From positions 8,186,501-8,250,500 of the forward strand of contig NC_132983.1 in the NCBI RefSeq assembly GCF_047496725.1: a DNA stretch of 64,000 nucleotides. Reading direction: 5' to 3'. This document shows positions 24,716 through 37,198 of the stretch, piece by piece. The notes beneath the pieces are model-generated. The model worked only from the letters and a program-made list of their open reading frames with translations, ran no database searches and had not been told where the DNA came from. The stretch comes from Anoplolepis gracilipes. Its lineage: Eukaryota; Arthropoda; Insecta; Hymenoptera; Formicidae. The first letter of the stretch is position 1. Every line of letters starts with the position of its first letter. The translations under genes and the position numbers were made by a program.

Positions 24716-27134
24716 TATTACCTAGAAATGTATATGTAAAAATAAAAACCATCCGACATCTGTAAATTAAAGTAAACATTTACTATACATTTTGATATAT
24801 ATTTTTATTTGAGAAGGTAAAAATGATCGTAGAACTATTGAAAAATATGATCCAAAATTTAAACTATTGATTTAAAATAGCGATCGTTCTCGTTTAAAAT
24901 CTTTTTCAAAATCGAAATATTAATAATAACGGAAACATCGATATAAATAGTATGTAAGCAGAATAATTTTATTTTTTCTAATCAATTTTTATTTTTATTG
25001 AAAAGTCAGTCCAGGACGCACATTTGGCAGTTTAGTATCTCGCTACAAATTATCATTAAAAATATCCACAAATGCTCATGTGTGCTGCTATTATCTTGAA
25101 AATTCCATTTTAATAGAAGTAACATTTCATATTTTGATTTAGATAACATATCCAAAGCTTATTAAGACAGAAAGAAGACACTTATGCTACTTTCTTTGTC
25201 AGAAACCTCATCTTCTCTTTTTTAACAAATTATAGACTTTTACTTAATAAGCGTATAAAAATTTGGTATAATAAGTGAGATAAGAAGAATAAAATCTTGA
25301 TTTCTATGAATTTTGCTTGTCAAATCAACAGATTTAATTTATTACCATTGCCCTGTCATTCATTTTAGCCAGAACAAAGTTCACTGATTAGTATCGACAA
25401 TCATTGTTTTACGCAAAATGGCGACAAAATGATAAAATGCCATTATAAGAGTTTACAAGGATCTTAGTTCATATTTGTTAAACATAAGTTTTGCATCTAC
25501 ATTTATATATCATTAATCAATGTCATAATAATAATATATCATAATAAGTCGAGTTTATGTCAATAAAAGACTGACGTTAGCAACTACGTAATAATAAACA
25601 AAGTGTCGAGTCAACGTCAAAAAAATTGTTATGCTAAAGTATGTTGCAAAAATGTATATATTATATTATTGTTTTAATTTGTTTTTCTATATGCAAAAAT
25701 AAAGTTATAATTTTAAAAATTGCATCTATTAAAAATAAAAAGAGGGTACTAAAAAATTTAATTTAATTTTTATTTCATTTAACATTGTTCTCAAAATATT
25801 AGAAATGTTATATAATAAAGATATAAAATTTATAAAATTTATAAAAATTATATATAAAAAAGAGATCGCAAAAGTAAATTTAATTAGAGTAAAATATATT
25901 TAATGTAGAAAATACATAATCACTTATTATAGATTACTTTATTGAATGTAATTATCTTGAATGTATTTAAACATGCTAAAAAAAGAATAATTTGTACCTC
26001 TCTTAATTTCTAATCAGCGAAATTTTTTAATTTATATATGTTAGATCTATCAAGAAAGAACCGGTTATTTTAACTTCTTAGTAGGTTTATTCATCAATCA
26101 CTTAGGTAAATATCATACTTACGGATTAAATTATTACCAAAAGATAATTTTATTCACTACTTTAACCACTGAATAAAATTACCTTTTGATAATAACAATT
26201 TAACTTGTAGATATAAACTTTATCAATAGATAAAATAACAGTTATTAATATTTATCTACAATAGGTAAATAATTGATGGGTAAACCTAACAAGAAATTGG
26301 AACATTTTATAATTGCGGTCATAGTATCTGACAATATTATTAAAATCCGATAATCTAAAGTACTCTGAATTAGATGAGCTAATAATAAATTCTACATATT
26401 TTACATATTCTGCTTTGTTATTTGCTGCTCGAGGCCTCTGTATATTTCTTGATTAAATTTTATCTACACGTGAAAGTATCGAAAGATGAGATCAAGGGAA
26501 AGATAAATACATTATATTTTATTTATCCACAATATTATTTAGAACTTTCAAGAAAATACTAAATTTATGTGTCATGTAGCATTTTTAAAACAGAATTTTA
26601 AAAAAATTTTAATTATAAAGTAATTAAAAAAAGCGAGCAAAGTTCTGTTTTTATCAAAAAATCTGTAATATTTATTTCATGTCTCACATAAGCATCTTCT
26701 TTTTTCTAAAGTTCTGAATTTATTCTGTGCTTATTTTTGTTAATTGCATAAACCTATAATATCAGATTTTACACTTAAAATACATTTATTTAGAAAAACA
26801 TTTTGCGTTATAAATAGACATGCTAATTTTACGTTTAAATGTATAATAGCAAGCTCAAATGTTCTCCAATATTGTGCAAAAATATATATGTTGCTAAAAT
26901 GTACTTAATATTATTTAAATCCGCTTTCCTTTCTGCAAAAATAATGTTATAATTTTTGAAAATTACGTTTAATAAAAATAAAGAGACACGAGCACTATAC
27001 AATTTTAACATGTTTCTGAAATGTTAAAAATTTTATATAATGAAAATATTAAAATTCAAAGATACGAAAATGTTAAAAAGATATAAAGAAGAAAAATATC
27101 AAAAAGTAATTAAAAATTAATTAAAAGTAAAATA

Positions 27135-28161
27135 GGTAAATATCCTGTTTAAGGGAGAATGCTCCGATGTCTTTGACCTTGACATATGTTGTCAAGGTCA
27201 TCATCCTCAGTAACGCTTAAAAGGTTTTAGCCGTCGCTCGTTGTTTACTAAAAAGTTACATACAAAAATTGACGTTTTTTGCAATTATTTTATCAAATAC
27301 TGAAAATTAAAAAAAATGTTTCAAATAAAAGTTGTAAGTCTCTTCAAAATACACGTTTTATATCCTATCCATTTTTATTATACGAGTGATAGTTTTCGAG
27401 AAAAACAACGATAAAAACTATAAACCTCATACAATATTAATTATAATATCATATATAATATAGTCTCACTGTATCCGCGCATACACTTTCCTACCCACAC
27501 AACAAATGGTTTGGGTTAGATTATTTCTTTTTAAGTGAAGCCCCCCGCAGGGGGGCGGAACCCTCTGTATCCACGCATACACTTTTCACGCATAGAAAGT
27601 CTACGCGCAGGCACAGTGGGTTCCGCCTTTCTGCGGGGGGCTCCACTTTCAAAAAAAATAACCTAATCCAACCCATTTGTTGTGTGGATAGAAAAGTATA
27701 TGTGTAGAAAGTGTATGCGCGGATACAGTGGGTTCCGCCCCTCTGCGGGGGGCTCCACTTCCAGAAAAAATAACCTAATCCAACCCATTTGTTATGTGAA
27801 TAGGAAAATGTATGCGCGGATACAGTGGGACTATATTATATATTATGTTATAATTAATATTGTATAAGGTTTAGAGTCTTTATTGTTGTTTTTCTCGAAA
27901 ACTATCACTCATATAATAAAAATGGATAGGATATAAAATGTGTATTTTGAAGAGACCTACAACTTTTATTTGAAACATTTTTTTTAATTTTTAGTATTTG
28001 ATAAAATAATTACAAAAAACGTCAATTTAAAAAAATTTTTGTAACTTTTTAGTAAACGAGCGATGGCTAAAATCTTTTAAGCGTTACTCAGGGTGATGAC
28101 CTTGACAATGTATGTCAAGATCAAGGACATCAGAGCATCCTCCCCTAAACAGGATATAACC
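27135..28161. mobile_element. 1.03 kb palindromic MITE with 8-bp target duplication
   Basis: The element is bounded by GTAAAATA at 27,127-27,134 and 28,162-28,169, while the paralogous flank has a single GTAAAATA at 15,479-15,486. Termini are GGTAAATATCCTGTTTAAGG on the left and the near-complement on the right. Inverted arms of about 300 bp enclose a centre with repeated GTTCCGCC...GCGGGGGGCTCCACTT blocks. An 8-bp duplication fits hAT- or P-type transposases. No protein is encoded; the frame at 27,682-27,867 is a repeat artefact. Confidence 0.85.
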
Positions 28162-29202
28162 GTAAAATATATTTAACATAGAATATACACATTCATTTAT
28201 TTGATCACTTTATTGGATATAATATTTTCAATATCTTGAAACATGCTAATAGAAGAATAAATTTGTATAATATGTATACTTTTTCTATTTCCAATCAGAA
28301 AAATTTTTTGATGTATATTTATTCGAACTATCGATTAAATATACAATATATTAATTAAATCTATTATAAATCTAATCAGTACTGGACTTATTAAAATTTA
28401 ATAATCAAAAATATCCTGAACTAAATGCTGCGTATAAATTATTATTCGGAGCAGAATCATATTCTGGATTGTTATTTGTTGCTTGATACTCGCCTTTGTC
28501 TTTTAATTTTAATTAAATTTTATACGTACATGCAAAAGTATGGAGAGGTGAGATCATTGAAAGATAAATATTTTATATTTTATCTAATCTTGAATATTTT
28601 TTATTTTTATATTTTATCTACTCAAGATGTTATTTAAAACTCCCAAAAATATTGTTTATGTATTGTTGTTATAATTAACATAAAAAAGAACGATCAAATT
28701 CTGTTTTCAATCTGTAATGGTTATATTTCTCACAAAATCCGACTCTTTTTTAGAAATATCTCTTCCTTCTTTTCCTTTTCCTAGTAATTCTTTTTACTCT
28801 CTGTTACCAACTGTTACCAACCATACATTAGCAAAAAATGGAGACATTATGCGTTTAAAGTTTTCAAAATTGAATTATTCATCTTAATTCTCGATAACTA
28901 TAGTATAGTCTGTTATCATTTGCTCATAAGTTTCTTATTAACCAAGGCAGATTGAAGGCATATATTTATCATTTTAATTATTAATTTTCTTATCATTTTT
29001 TCAGTACTTTATTTTTGAAATATCACCGTCCAATTGATCGCTCAAGGTAATAAAAGATGAGAGGAATACATTTGTGTGTTCCAAGACAAAAAATCGCGCA
29101 ATATGTTTACATATACAATGTATATTTTCTCGATAATATTGAACGTATAATATGCGTAATCATTTTCCATCATTCTTGCAATTTATCAACTTTTTATATT
29201 CT

Positions 29203-29250
29203 TACATGATATCCGTGCTAATTTTAAACGGCTATTTGTGATTAATTGGA
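29203..29250 (-). pseudogene. terminal codons of a second CYP4 gene
   Basis: Read on the minus strand, this aligns with the last codons of the intact gene: INHK, a stop replacing Tyr, then PFKISTDIM and a TAA, against INHKYPFKIDTDIM in the gene at 16.4 kb. It sits at the same position relative to flank copy 2 as the real gene does to copy 1. Everything upstream is gone, cut at about 29,251 by LTR-like DNA. Confidence 0.8.
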
Positions 29251-29550
29251 ATGTTGTGCCGCGGTACGGCACTGAGTTCGAGATCCGCGAAGGAGGGCAG
29301 AAGCCAGGACGCAGGGAGACGTCTTTGTTTAATAATTCAAACTTATGTAGTTGTTAGAAAATATATTATATTTTCACCCAAGTACAGTGGTGCAAGGCGT
29401 CGTTATTGCCTATGATAGCGATGGCGGTTCCTTCCTGTCGTTGTCTGCGACGTTGGTGAGGATTGGTCCTTCACTCTCGAACGTCGTCGGTATTAGCGGT
29501 TCGCACTTGACTCTACTCTGCTTGTTGCAGTTTGGATTACACTAGGTTCC
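29251..29550 (+). mobile_element. LTR-like segment that truncates the second CYP4
   Basis: It begins TGTTGTGCCGCGGTACGGCA and matches the minus-strand block at about 14,350-14,455. The internal frame (29,351-29,545) is not protein-like. From about 29,551 to 29,875 the DNA is very AT-rich with TTTAATAAG-type simple repetition. Confidence 0.4.
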
Positions 29551-29875
29551 CGTGAAAAAAAAATTAATATGTTCTAAATATAGAGCTTAATAAGAATTTT
29601 ATAAATTATTTATAAGGATTTAATAAAGAATCCTTATAAATACTTTATACGTTCTATATAAGAACAGAGCAAAACCTTTCTTTTCTAAGTAGATTATATT
29701 AATAATTTATTAAATTTAATAAGATTATATTATATTTTATTAAGTCCAATTTATACAATTTAATTTAATTTAAATAAAATTTTAATAAAAAGTTTAATAT
29801 TTAATATAATCTTAATAAGGAGTTTATTATTCAATATGGTTTTAATAAAATGTCTTAATTAATGAAGATTAAATA

Positions 29876-30028
29876 CTGGGACTCTGTTCTATATATGATT
29901 ACCGATAGTTATCAGCTCAATAAGCATCACTGCGTATATTTTTTGACATATGTTAAAAAATATACGCAGTGATGTTTATTGATTCGAGCTGGTTAGCTAT
30001 CGGTAATCGTATATATATAACGTCCCAG
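29876..30028. mobile_element. 153-bp hairpin MITE
   Basis: The left arm (CTGGGACTCTG, GATTACCGATAG, GCATCACTGCGTATATTTTTT) is mirrored by the right arm over nearly its whole length. This leaves only a few unpaired bases near the centre (GACATATG). It could fold into one long hairpin. Confidence 0.8.
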
Positions 30029-30045
30029 CATTATATATATATATA

Positions 30046-33000
30046 TCTTCTTCTTCTTCTTCTTCTTTACGAAAGCCTAAAGGCTTGTTTCACCCATTTC
30101 GGTTCTCCTCCTGGGATATAGATGTCCAGCTATCCATCGCTTGTGCGGGCGCCCTGGTGATCGATTGGTGTTCGGCTTCCCGTTTTTCACAACTTTTGCT
30201 AGTCTCTCATCCTCCATTCTGGACACGTGTTCGTTCCATTCTCTTCTTCGTGCTCTGATTCATCTGACCACGTCCTCCGTATTGCACTCCTCGTGGATGT
30301 CATTGCTTCTCCTGTGGTTTATCAGTGTGTTTCCTGTGATGGTTCTGAGCACTTTCATCTCGCATGTACGGCAAAGTCTTTTTGTCAGGGTAGTATCCGC
30401 TCTTGTTTCTGCAGTATAAGTCAATACTGGTCTCACGCATGTCTTATATATCCTGACTTTATTCTTTTTAGATATGCAATTGTTTTTCCATATGATAGTT
30501 CTTAACGTCCCTGCTATTCTAGCTGATTTGTTGACGTGGTCCTTTACGATGTTCTTCAGATCTCCGTAAGCCGAAATGATTGATCCCAGGTAAATGAACT
30601 CTGTTACTTGTTCGATTATCTTCCCGTTTATTACGATTTTGCATCTTATTGGCTCTTTTGCTATTACCAATGTTTTAGTTTTGGCTGTCGAGATTTCCAT
30701 ACCAACATTTTCTGCTTCCTCGCTGAAAGTTTGTGTCAATCGCTGTAGATCGTTTTCGTTATACGCGATCAAAACTGTCATCCGCGTAACATATGATGTT
30801 AAGCCGTTTGTCTCCTATGTTTAGCCGTAGTTCGTCTCGCATACTTTTCCAATTATACTATCCATTATGAGGTTAAAAAGTTGTGGGCTTAGGCTATCCC
30901 CTTGTCGTATACCCACGTTTTGTTCTATCCGCTGCGTTTTTAGAGCTTTAGTCCTGACCATCGTGGTGTTGTTCGTGTTAAGCTGTATAATTGTTCTTAT
31001 GATGTTTGGGTGTACGTTCCTGGTTTGCAGTTCTTTTACCACATCTTGCAAGCGAACTTTATCAAATGCTTTCGTTAAGTCAATGAAGCATAGATAAGCC
31101 GGTTTATTGAACTCGAGTGCTTTTTCTGCGATTTATCTAACGATAAAAATCGCATCAATGGTAGAGCGGTTTCTACGGAATCCCTGTTGTTCTTCGCTTG
31201 TTTCGATCTTATGAAGTCTTGTCCCAGTATGCGGGTGAACAATTTCATCGTACTGTTTAGTAGAGTAATTCCCCTATAATTCTCTGGATTAGATGTGCTT
31301 CCTTTTTGAAAAGTGGGATGGTAATGCTATTTCTCCACTCTTCCGGTATTGCTGTGTCCTGTACGATTTTGTTGAAGAGCAGGCTAAGTTGTACTGTGAG
31401 GGATTCTCCCCCGTATTTTATTAATTCATTGGGGATATTATTCGGGCCTGGAGCTTTGCCATTTTTTAGTTTATTCATTTCCAACCATAGTCTTGCTGTG
31501 GTTATGGGTCCTGTTTCATTGATGTTTGGTGCTACTTGTTCAATTGTTCCGTGTTCTTCCTGATTGTATTCCAATGATCTGTTGTTGTTGTTGTTCGCGT
31601 AGAGATTCCGGAAGTGTGTTGTCCACTTTTCGGCTGAGATGTTATTTATTTGTACCGTCTCTTTTACTTCTTTTTTTGCTGCTCTAAGTACCTTTCATAT
31701 CCGTTTTTGTGTGCCATATAAATCATTCTCCATCTCCCTGCTGAAGTTCTTCCAGTGTTCCCTTTTTATCTCCCGAATTCTGTTGTTCACTTTGTTTCTA
31801 ATATATACTTCTTTTGATCTCGTCGTAGTTTCGTGCTTTTGTATTTTAGATGGGCTTTCTTTTTCTCCAACGCTAGAGCTTTTATTTCTGATGTAAACCA
31901 TGGTTTTTTATTTCTGTTGGCTGTGGAGGAGCTAACTTTTCTCTTCCCTAAATGCTTCCTCCGCTGACTGGTATATACTTTTTTAGCCTACCCCAGACGC
32001 CTTCCATGTCTTCCTCAGTGTTTGCTGTACTTTCGATTTTTTGTGCAAGTCGTTGTTTATACAGGAACCTCGTGCTTTCGTTCCTTGAGTGACTCAATGT
32101 TGAACTTCTCTATTGAGCCTCCATTGTTGTTGTACTTGTGTAATGGTTTTGTCATGGTTATCTTGCCTAGCACCAGGTTGTGATCAGAGCCGATATTCGC
32201 CGAAGTTAGCGCCCTTACCTCTTGGATTTGTTCAGATTTAACTGTTCTATTGGTTATAATGTAGTCTAGAATAGTCTCCATTTCTCTCCCTCTGAAGGTA
32301 GTTTTGTGTTGAGATTTGTGTTCGAAGAAGGTATTATTGATTCTTAATTCGTTGTGAGCGCAGAATTCTATCAAGAGTTCTCCACGGTCGTTTATGGTCT
32401 CCTCGTTAAACCGATTCTTCACTCCTGGGATTGTCTCATTACCTATTTGTGCGTTCATGTCCCCTAGCAGTATGATGCAGTCCTGGTATGCCGTCGATCG
32501 TTAGTTGCAACTGGTCATAGAGTTCCTGTGCTTTTTGGATTGGCCTCCCTGCATCTGGGGCATAGACCGATATGACATGCATTATAGATTTTTCTAGTTT
32601 TATTGAAGCGACTACTATTCACTTATTCCTGTAGTCGATCTTGGTTATGTAGTTTGCTAGTTTGCTATTGATGAGGATACCCTGATGCTGCTCTTGCACT
32701 CTTTGGTTTTCCTGAATAGATCAAGATGTATTTATTGTAGTTATATATTGTATTCATTGTAGTCTGATGTTCCTTTGCCTCTCTTTTTCGTTTCCGATAT
32801 TGCACATACATATGTCTGTGTTATGCTGCTTTAGTTCCATGATTATTTCTTGGTCTTTCTCTGCGAATGATCTTACGTTCCAGCATGCTATTCGTAGCTG
32901 GTTCCTTTTGCTCCTTCGTCGTTGTTTCCTTACTCGAGTCTTGTTTCCTGCCTGTGTTGTAACCATGAGTCCATCCGTATCCGAGGCTTTCCTTGTGGGT

Positions 33001-33121
33001 CTGTGAGCTCTTTGTTATTTTTACTCTTGGCAGGTAGCTGGCCTAACCTCGAAACCCTCCTCCTTTACCCGGGCTTGGGACCGGCCGACTCGCGTACATA
33101 CTGCTCGCGAGTCAGGCGGAG

Positions 33122-33122
<1 letters not shown>
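30046..33122 (-). mobile_element. RTE-type non-LTR retrotransposon, decayed
   Basis: A minus-strand LINE of about 3.1 kb: 5' end near 33,120, endonuclease, reverse transcriptase, and a 3' end made of (GAA)n (30,046-30,068) rather than poly-A. A simple-repeat tail, a single ORF and no gag knuckles fit the RTE clade. (TA)n tracts flank both sides, so the target duplication cannot be read. The reading frame is broken throughout. Confidence 0.8.
30260..32966 (-). pseudogene. RTE-type endonuclease-reverse transcriptase
   Basis: Endonuclease N-terminus at about 32,900 (LRIACWNVRSFAEKDQEI). A later endonuclease block lies at 32,057-32,458 with LDYIITNR and ANIGSDHNLV. Reverse-transcriptase blocks follow: GKAPGPNNIPNELIKYGG near 31,440, IRQGDSLSPQLFNLI near 30,890, the catalytic YADD at about 30,780, and a thumb/C-terminal part at 30,260-30,781 (FIYLGSIIS, RTCEMKVLRTI). 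At least six frameshifts or stops separate these blocks. One falls right after YADD. Confidence 0.85.
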
Positions 33123-33158
<36 letters not shown>

Positions 33159-33836
33159 AAGGGCAAGAGTAATTATATAAAATATTAATATGACAAAATT
33201 ATTTATTAAATCACATACAGTTTGTGTGACTGTAACAGCTACAAAAATAAAATAAAATAAAATTTAATATTTTATTTTAAATATATTAAACATATAATAT
33301 ATTTAAAATAAAATATTAATTATAAACGCTGTCTTACTTTATAAAATATTGTTCATAATGAATAAAGTATGTATATAGAAGACATAAAGAATATGTTAGT
33401 ATCACTAATTGTACTAATCATACAAATATGACATTAAAATAATTATATGAAAAAATCGTGAAAGAAAGAAAATGACTTTATCAAAAACATAAAATAGATA
33501 CAGATATTTTGATAACTAAAATTATTTCATTATAAAACTAGACAAAGTTTATTACGGTCTGCTAGACAAATAAAAATTCCTACCATTTTTTATTTAAAAT
33601 GATAAAGTTTATAAAAAATAATAAAAAAAAAAGAGTTTGATCAATTAATTTGTGAATTTTCTTTAACATATTGACTGGCTACTTCGTTGATTCGTATAGC
33701 CATTGGCCTGTCTTATTTGACTGGAATCTTTCTTTGGACGCCAGTGTTTTATGCTCTGGAATTGCAAAACTTTATCTGAAAGTAAAGGTAATTCGAGATA
33801 TATATATTAAAAAAAATATAACATTATATATATATA
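33123..33836. other. AT-rich spacer with a (TA)n tract
   Basis: Holds (TA)n at 33,123-33,155, followed by AT-rich DNA without a protein-like frame. Confidence 0.6.
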
Positions 33837-34544
33837 CAGGGTGTCCCAGAACAACCTTCCGTCCGTAAAATGACGTATTCCTGACACAATTTTAAGACAA
33901 TTTTTCCTTTACCTAAATTTGATTTAAAGCGTAGTTTTTGAGTTACTTTTATGACCAAAAGTTGTTCCGGATCGCTGACCGTCGGACGCTGCAATCAGCT
34001 GATTGCTACACGCAATGTGTGTATGTCTGAGTGTGTGCGTAAAAGAAAGGGACAGAGTGAGTGAGAGAAAGAGAGAGAGAGAAATAACCGTCACCGCGAC
34101 GGCGATGCTCCTTCGATTGTCGTCGACGACTTCAAACCGATCGATATATTGATTTTCCGGCTCAGCTGAGAGACACATCGCGTATAACAATCAGCTGATC
34201 GCAGCGTCCGACGTTATTTTAAGAAACACTTATTCCTGAGGTAATTATAAGACATTTTCTTCTTTAGCAAAATTTTATTTAAAGCATAATTTTATGTTAT
34301 AAGATAAAATAGTTAGCGACTCATGCGGCGGTAATCACTCGTCGGACGGTCAGCTGCGCCCGCGCTCGCGGTGCGCCGCGTCGTTCCTGCCTGCCTTCTA
34401 TACTCGACGTGTGATTTGCTAACTGTTTTTGCTTATAACTCAAAAACTACGCTTCAAATCAAATTTTGGTAAAGGAAAAATTGTCTTAGAATTATGTCAG
34501 AAATACGTCATTTTACGGACGGAAAGTTGTTCTGGGACACCCTG
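33837..34544. mobile_element. 708-bp mariner-type MITE
   Basis: Terminal inverted repeats start CAGGGTGTCCCAGAACAAC and extend over about 110 bp, flanked by TA on both sides (33,835-33,836 and 34,545-34,546), the Tc1/mariner target. The interior is unrelated filler that includes a (GA)n tract. No transposase is present, so it is non-autonomous. Confidence 0.88.
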
Positions 34545-34582
34545 TATATATTTGAACTAATCTGTGATATGTATCTGTTTAA

Positions 34583-36029
34583 GGGGATACCGTACCGTAC
34601 TACCTTACCGATCAAAACGATTGTTTAGTTTTTAAACGAAATTATTAAATTGGTTGCACAGAATGAAAAATGCTTCTCCATGATTAAAGTACATATAATA
34701 ACAAACCGGGTTGTGTCCAATTTTCAGTTAAAAACGAGAAAAAAAAAAATTACAGTTTTAAATTATCTTGACTGCTAGCGTCAAGTCATACATATATTTG
34801 TTTAATATAAAAGTTTTGCACGTACAAAATAAGATAGATTCCCGCTTGGAAATGCATGAAAGAATATATGTAAACTTTTAGAAATGATTTTGAGGTCTAG
34901 TAAAAATAATTTCGATTTAAAACACTTTCGTGCATATTATTATATAAAAATCGAGGCTAAATAGATAAAAAAAGCAGTAGATTAGTGCACCAGCAGATTG
35001 ACTGGTGTCGCGATAGTCAGAGCTCTAATCTTTTTCTGTGACAAGGAAGGACAATAGTACTATCCTTGTCTGTTTCATGCGTAGAGTAATATACATGCAC
35101 GCCGGTAATACCGAACTGGCTCACGGCCCGTATGACACACACACACAAGCGCGAGCCGTTTACATGTGAGCTTGGCACGTGCGCGGCGCCACATATACAC
35201 GACTCGCGCTTGTGTGTGCGTCATACGGAGAGTGAGCCATGCATCTGATTTGGCATTACTGATGCACGCTCTAATATCGTTTAGTGTAGTGAAGTTATTT
35301 GCGTAGTGTTAGTTATTTATGGGTCAACAGCACGATTGGAAATATTTGTCTCTCTGTCAACGTAGAGTTTTCTTCAAGGAAGGCTGGATGAAAAGGTTAA
35401 TATTTTCATTTATATAAAAGGAAATGTTTTAATGTTGTTATATCATATGTTATTTATTATATTATATTGTTATCCAAATATGTTATGGCATATCGTTTTC
35501 GAATGAAAGATTTCATTACTCAAAGAGCGATCTTATTTTCCAATAAATTTATATTTTTTATCAAATATGAATTTTGATTCATAAGTTATATATAAATAAT
35601 ATATACATATATACATATATAATATATATATAAAATATAATAATATATAATATTATTTAAATAATATAATATATATAGAGAAAGTTACAATTTCCCATTT
35701 GACACTTTCACTTTTATAAGGCACATACTTTATTCTCTAATAATCAAATTATCAAAATAATAAAATAATGTTATAATGTTCTTGAAATTGTCCATTAATC
35801 TAAAAATCCAAATATTTCTATTAACACAAGACGGATTTTTAACGTCATTAATCACACTTTTTGAGTGATGATTTGTATCATTTGAAAACAATAATATTTC
35901 GTAATTTGACTTCCATAAAGTCCATTAAAACATTAGTATTATGAAAATTGCTTTACATTTTTTTACAAATTATATCTTTAAAACAATTCCTAAATAAAAC
36001 ATATAAGTAGTATATATAAAGTCTATTAT
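34583..36029. other. 5' non-coding part of the TTAA element
   Basis: Apart from the candidate exon near 35,319 this is non-coding. It includes an inverted repeat at 35,128-35,226 (CGTATGACACACACACACAAGCGCGAG and a near-complement ending CGTCATACGG). The rest is AT-rich. Confidence 0.5.
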
Positions 36030-36375
36030 TAAAATGTGGTTTGCATGTGCGCATTACTTAAAAAATAATCCCAGAGGCAATTTAGTCGTAATCTGGTTGC
36101 AATATTTCGTACTAAATGCGGTTTGCATGTGCGCATTAGTTAAAAAATAATCCCAGAGGCGATTTATTCGTGAGCTAGTTGCATTTTATGCCAGATGCGG
36201 TTTGCATGTGCGCACTGGTTAAAAAATTATCTTAGAGGCGATTTAGTCATAATCTGGTTGCAATATTTTAGGCCAGATGCGGTTTGCAAGGCACACTGGT
36301 TAAAAAATTATCCCAGAGGCGATTTATTCGTGAGCTGGTTGCATTTTATGCCAGATGCGGTTTGCATGTGACATT
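36030..36375 (+). repeat. tandem repeat of about 80-90 bp, four copies
   Basis: Each unit contains GCGGTTTGCATGTGCGCA, TTAAAAAAT, CCCAGAGGCGATTTA and GGTTGCA. Two slightly different unit types alternate (GTCGTAATCTGG and TTCGTGAGCTGG), suggesting higher-order duplication of a dimer. The array runs directly into the YqaJ coding sequence, so the open frame starting at 36,284 is repeat-derived at its 5' end. Confidence 0.85.
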
Positions 36376-37198
36376 TTGCGCTGCAATTGTAAAGAACATA
36401 TTGTTCCCTCCCTCTATCGATACCGCGGCTATGAAATATGGTTGCGAGAGGAAAGAAATTGTAAAAAAAATTGGACAAAAAAAAAAGAAAAAGGAGATTA
36501 AAACTTGCGGATTATTCATTGATGTTAAAAATCCATGCTTGGGTGCTTCTCCTGATGGGCTCATAGATAAAGATGGCCTGGTAGAAATAAAATGTCCTCT
36601 ATCAGCTGAATATTTAACAGCGGAAGAGGCTATAAAGACGCTGCCTCAATTAAAAAGCGTTTGTGATAAGAAAAATCTAGATAAGATGAATCCAAAACAT
36701 CGATTTTTCTATCAAGTTCAAGACCAGTTAAGTGTAACGCATTGAGAATATTGTATTTTCACTGTGCGAACGCCAAAGAGCTTAAAAATAGTACGTGTTA
36801 ATAGGGACAATGTATTTTGGAATACTCAAATGCTGCCCTTTTTAACACGTTTCTATTATGATTGCATGCTGCCCGAAATCTTGGATAATCAACATAATAG
36901 ACATATGCCTATTAGAAATCCTAAATATATAATAGAAGCTCAAGAAGCAGCTCAAAATTTACTGGTCAAAAAAATCGTCGACAATATAATATAGACGAAA
37001 ATATTATCGAAGAAAGTCAATGTTGCGAATTCAATATTTTACCAATGGAAGCAACTAATACTACTGTTACTGTTCTGACAAATGCGGAACAAGATGACGA
37101 TTGCATTATTGTCAGTTATTCACAAAATAAAGAAGAACTAACTGAAGATGATATAGTGAGACATAAAACATTTCTCGATAAACAGGTTATTCCTTTTA

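Larger units (their letters stand above)
22984..26587. repeat. duplicated CYP4 flank, copy 2, first part
   Basis: Counterpart of 892-2,943 in the same orientation. It differs by a microsatellite-bearing insertion at about 23,315-23,655 and by a 1.26 kb insertion at 24,181-25,445 that copy 1 lacks. No protein-like frames are present. Confidence 0.75.
26588..29250. repeat. duplicated CYP4 flank, copy 2, second part
   Basis: Counterpart of 14,519-16,462, interrupted by the 1.03 kb MITE at 27,135-28,161. The junction between the first and second parts is continuous here (about 26,570-26,590). In copy 1 it is split by 11.5 kb of later insertions. Confidence 0.8.

Noticed and set aside
30594..33006. 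Plus-strand open frames such as 31,639-31,896 and 32,767-33,006
   Set aside because: They are antisense to the RTE-type reverse transcriptase and endonuclease; hydrophobic Ser/Phe/Leu-rich shadows.
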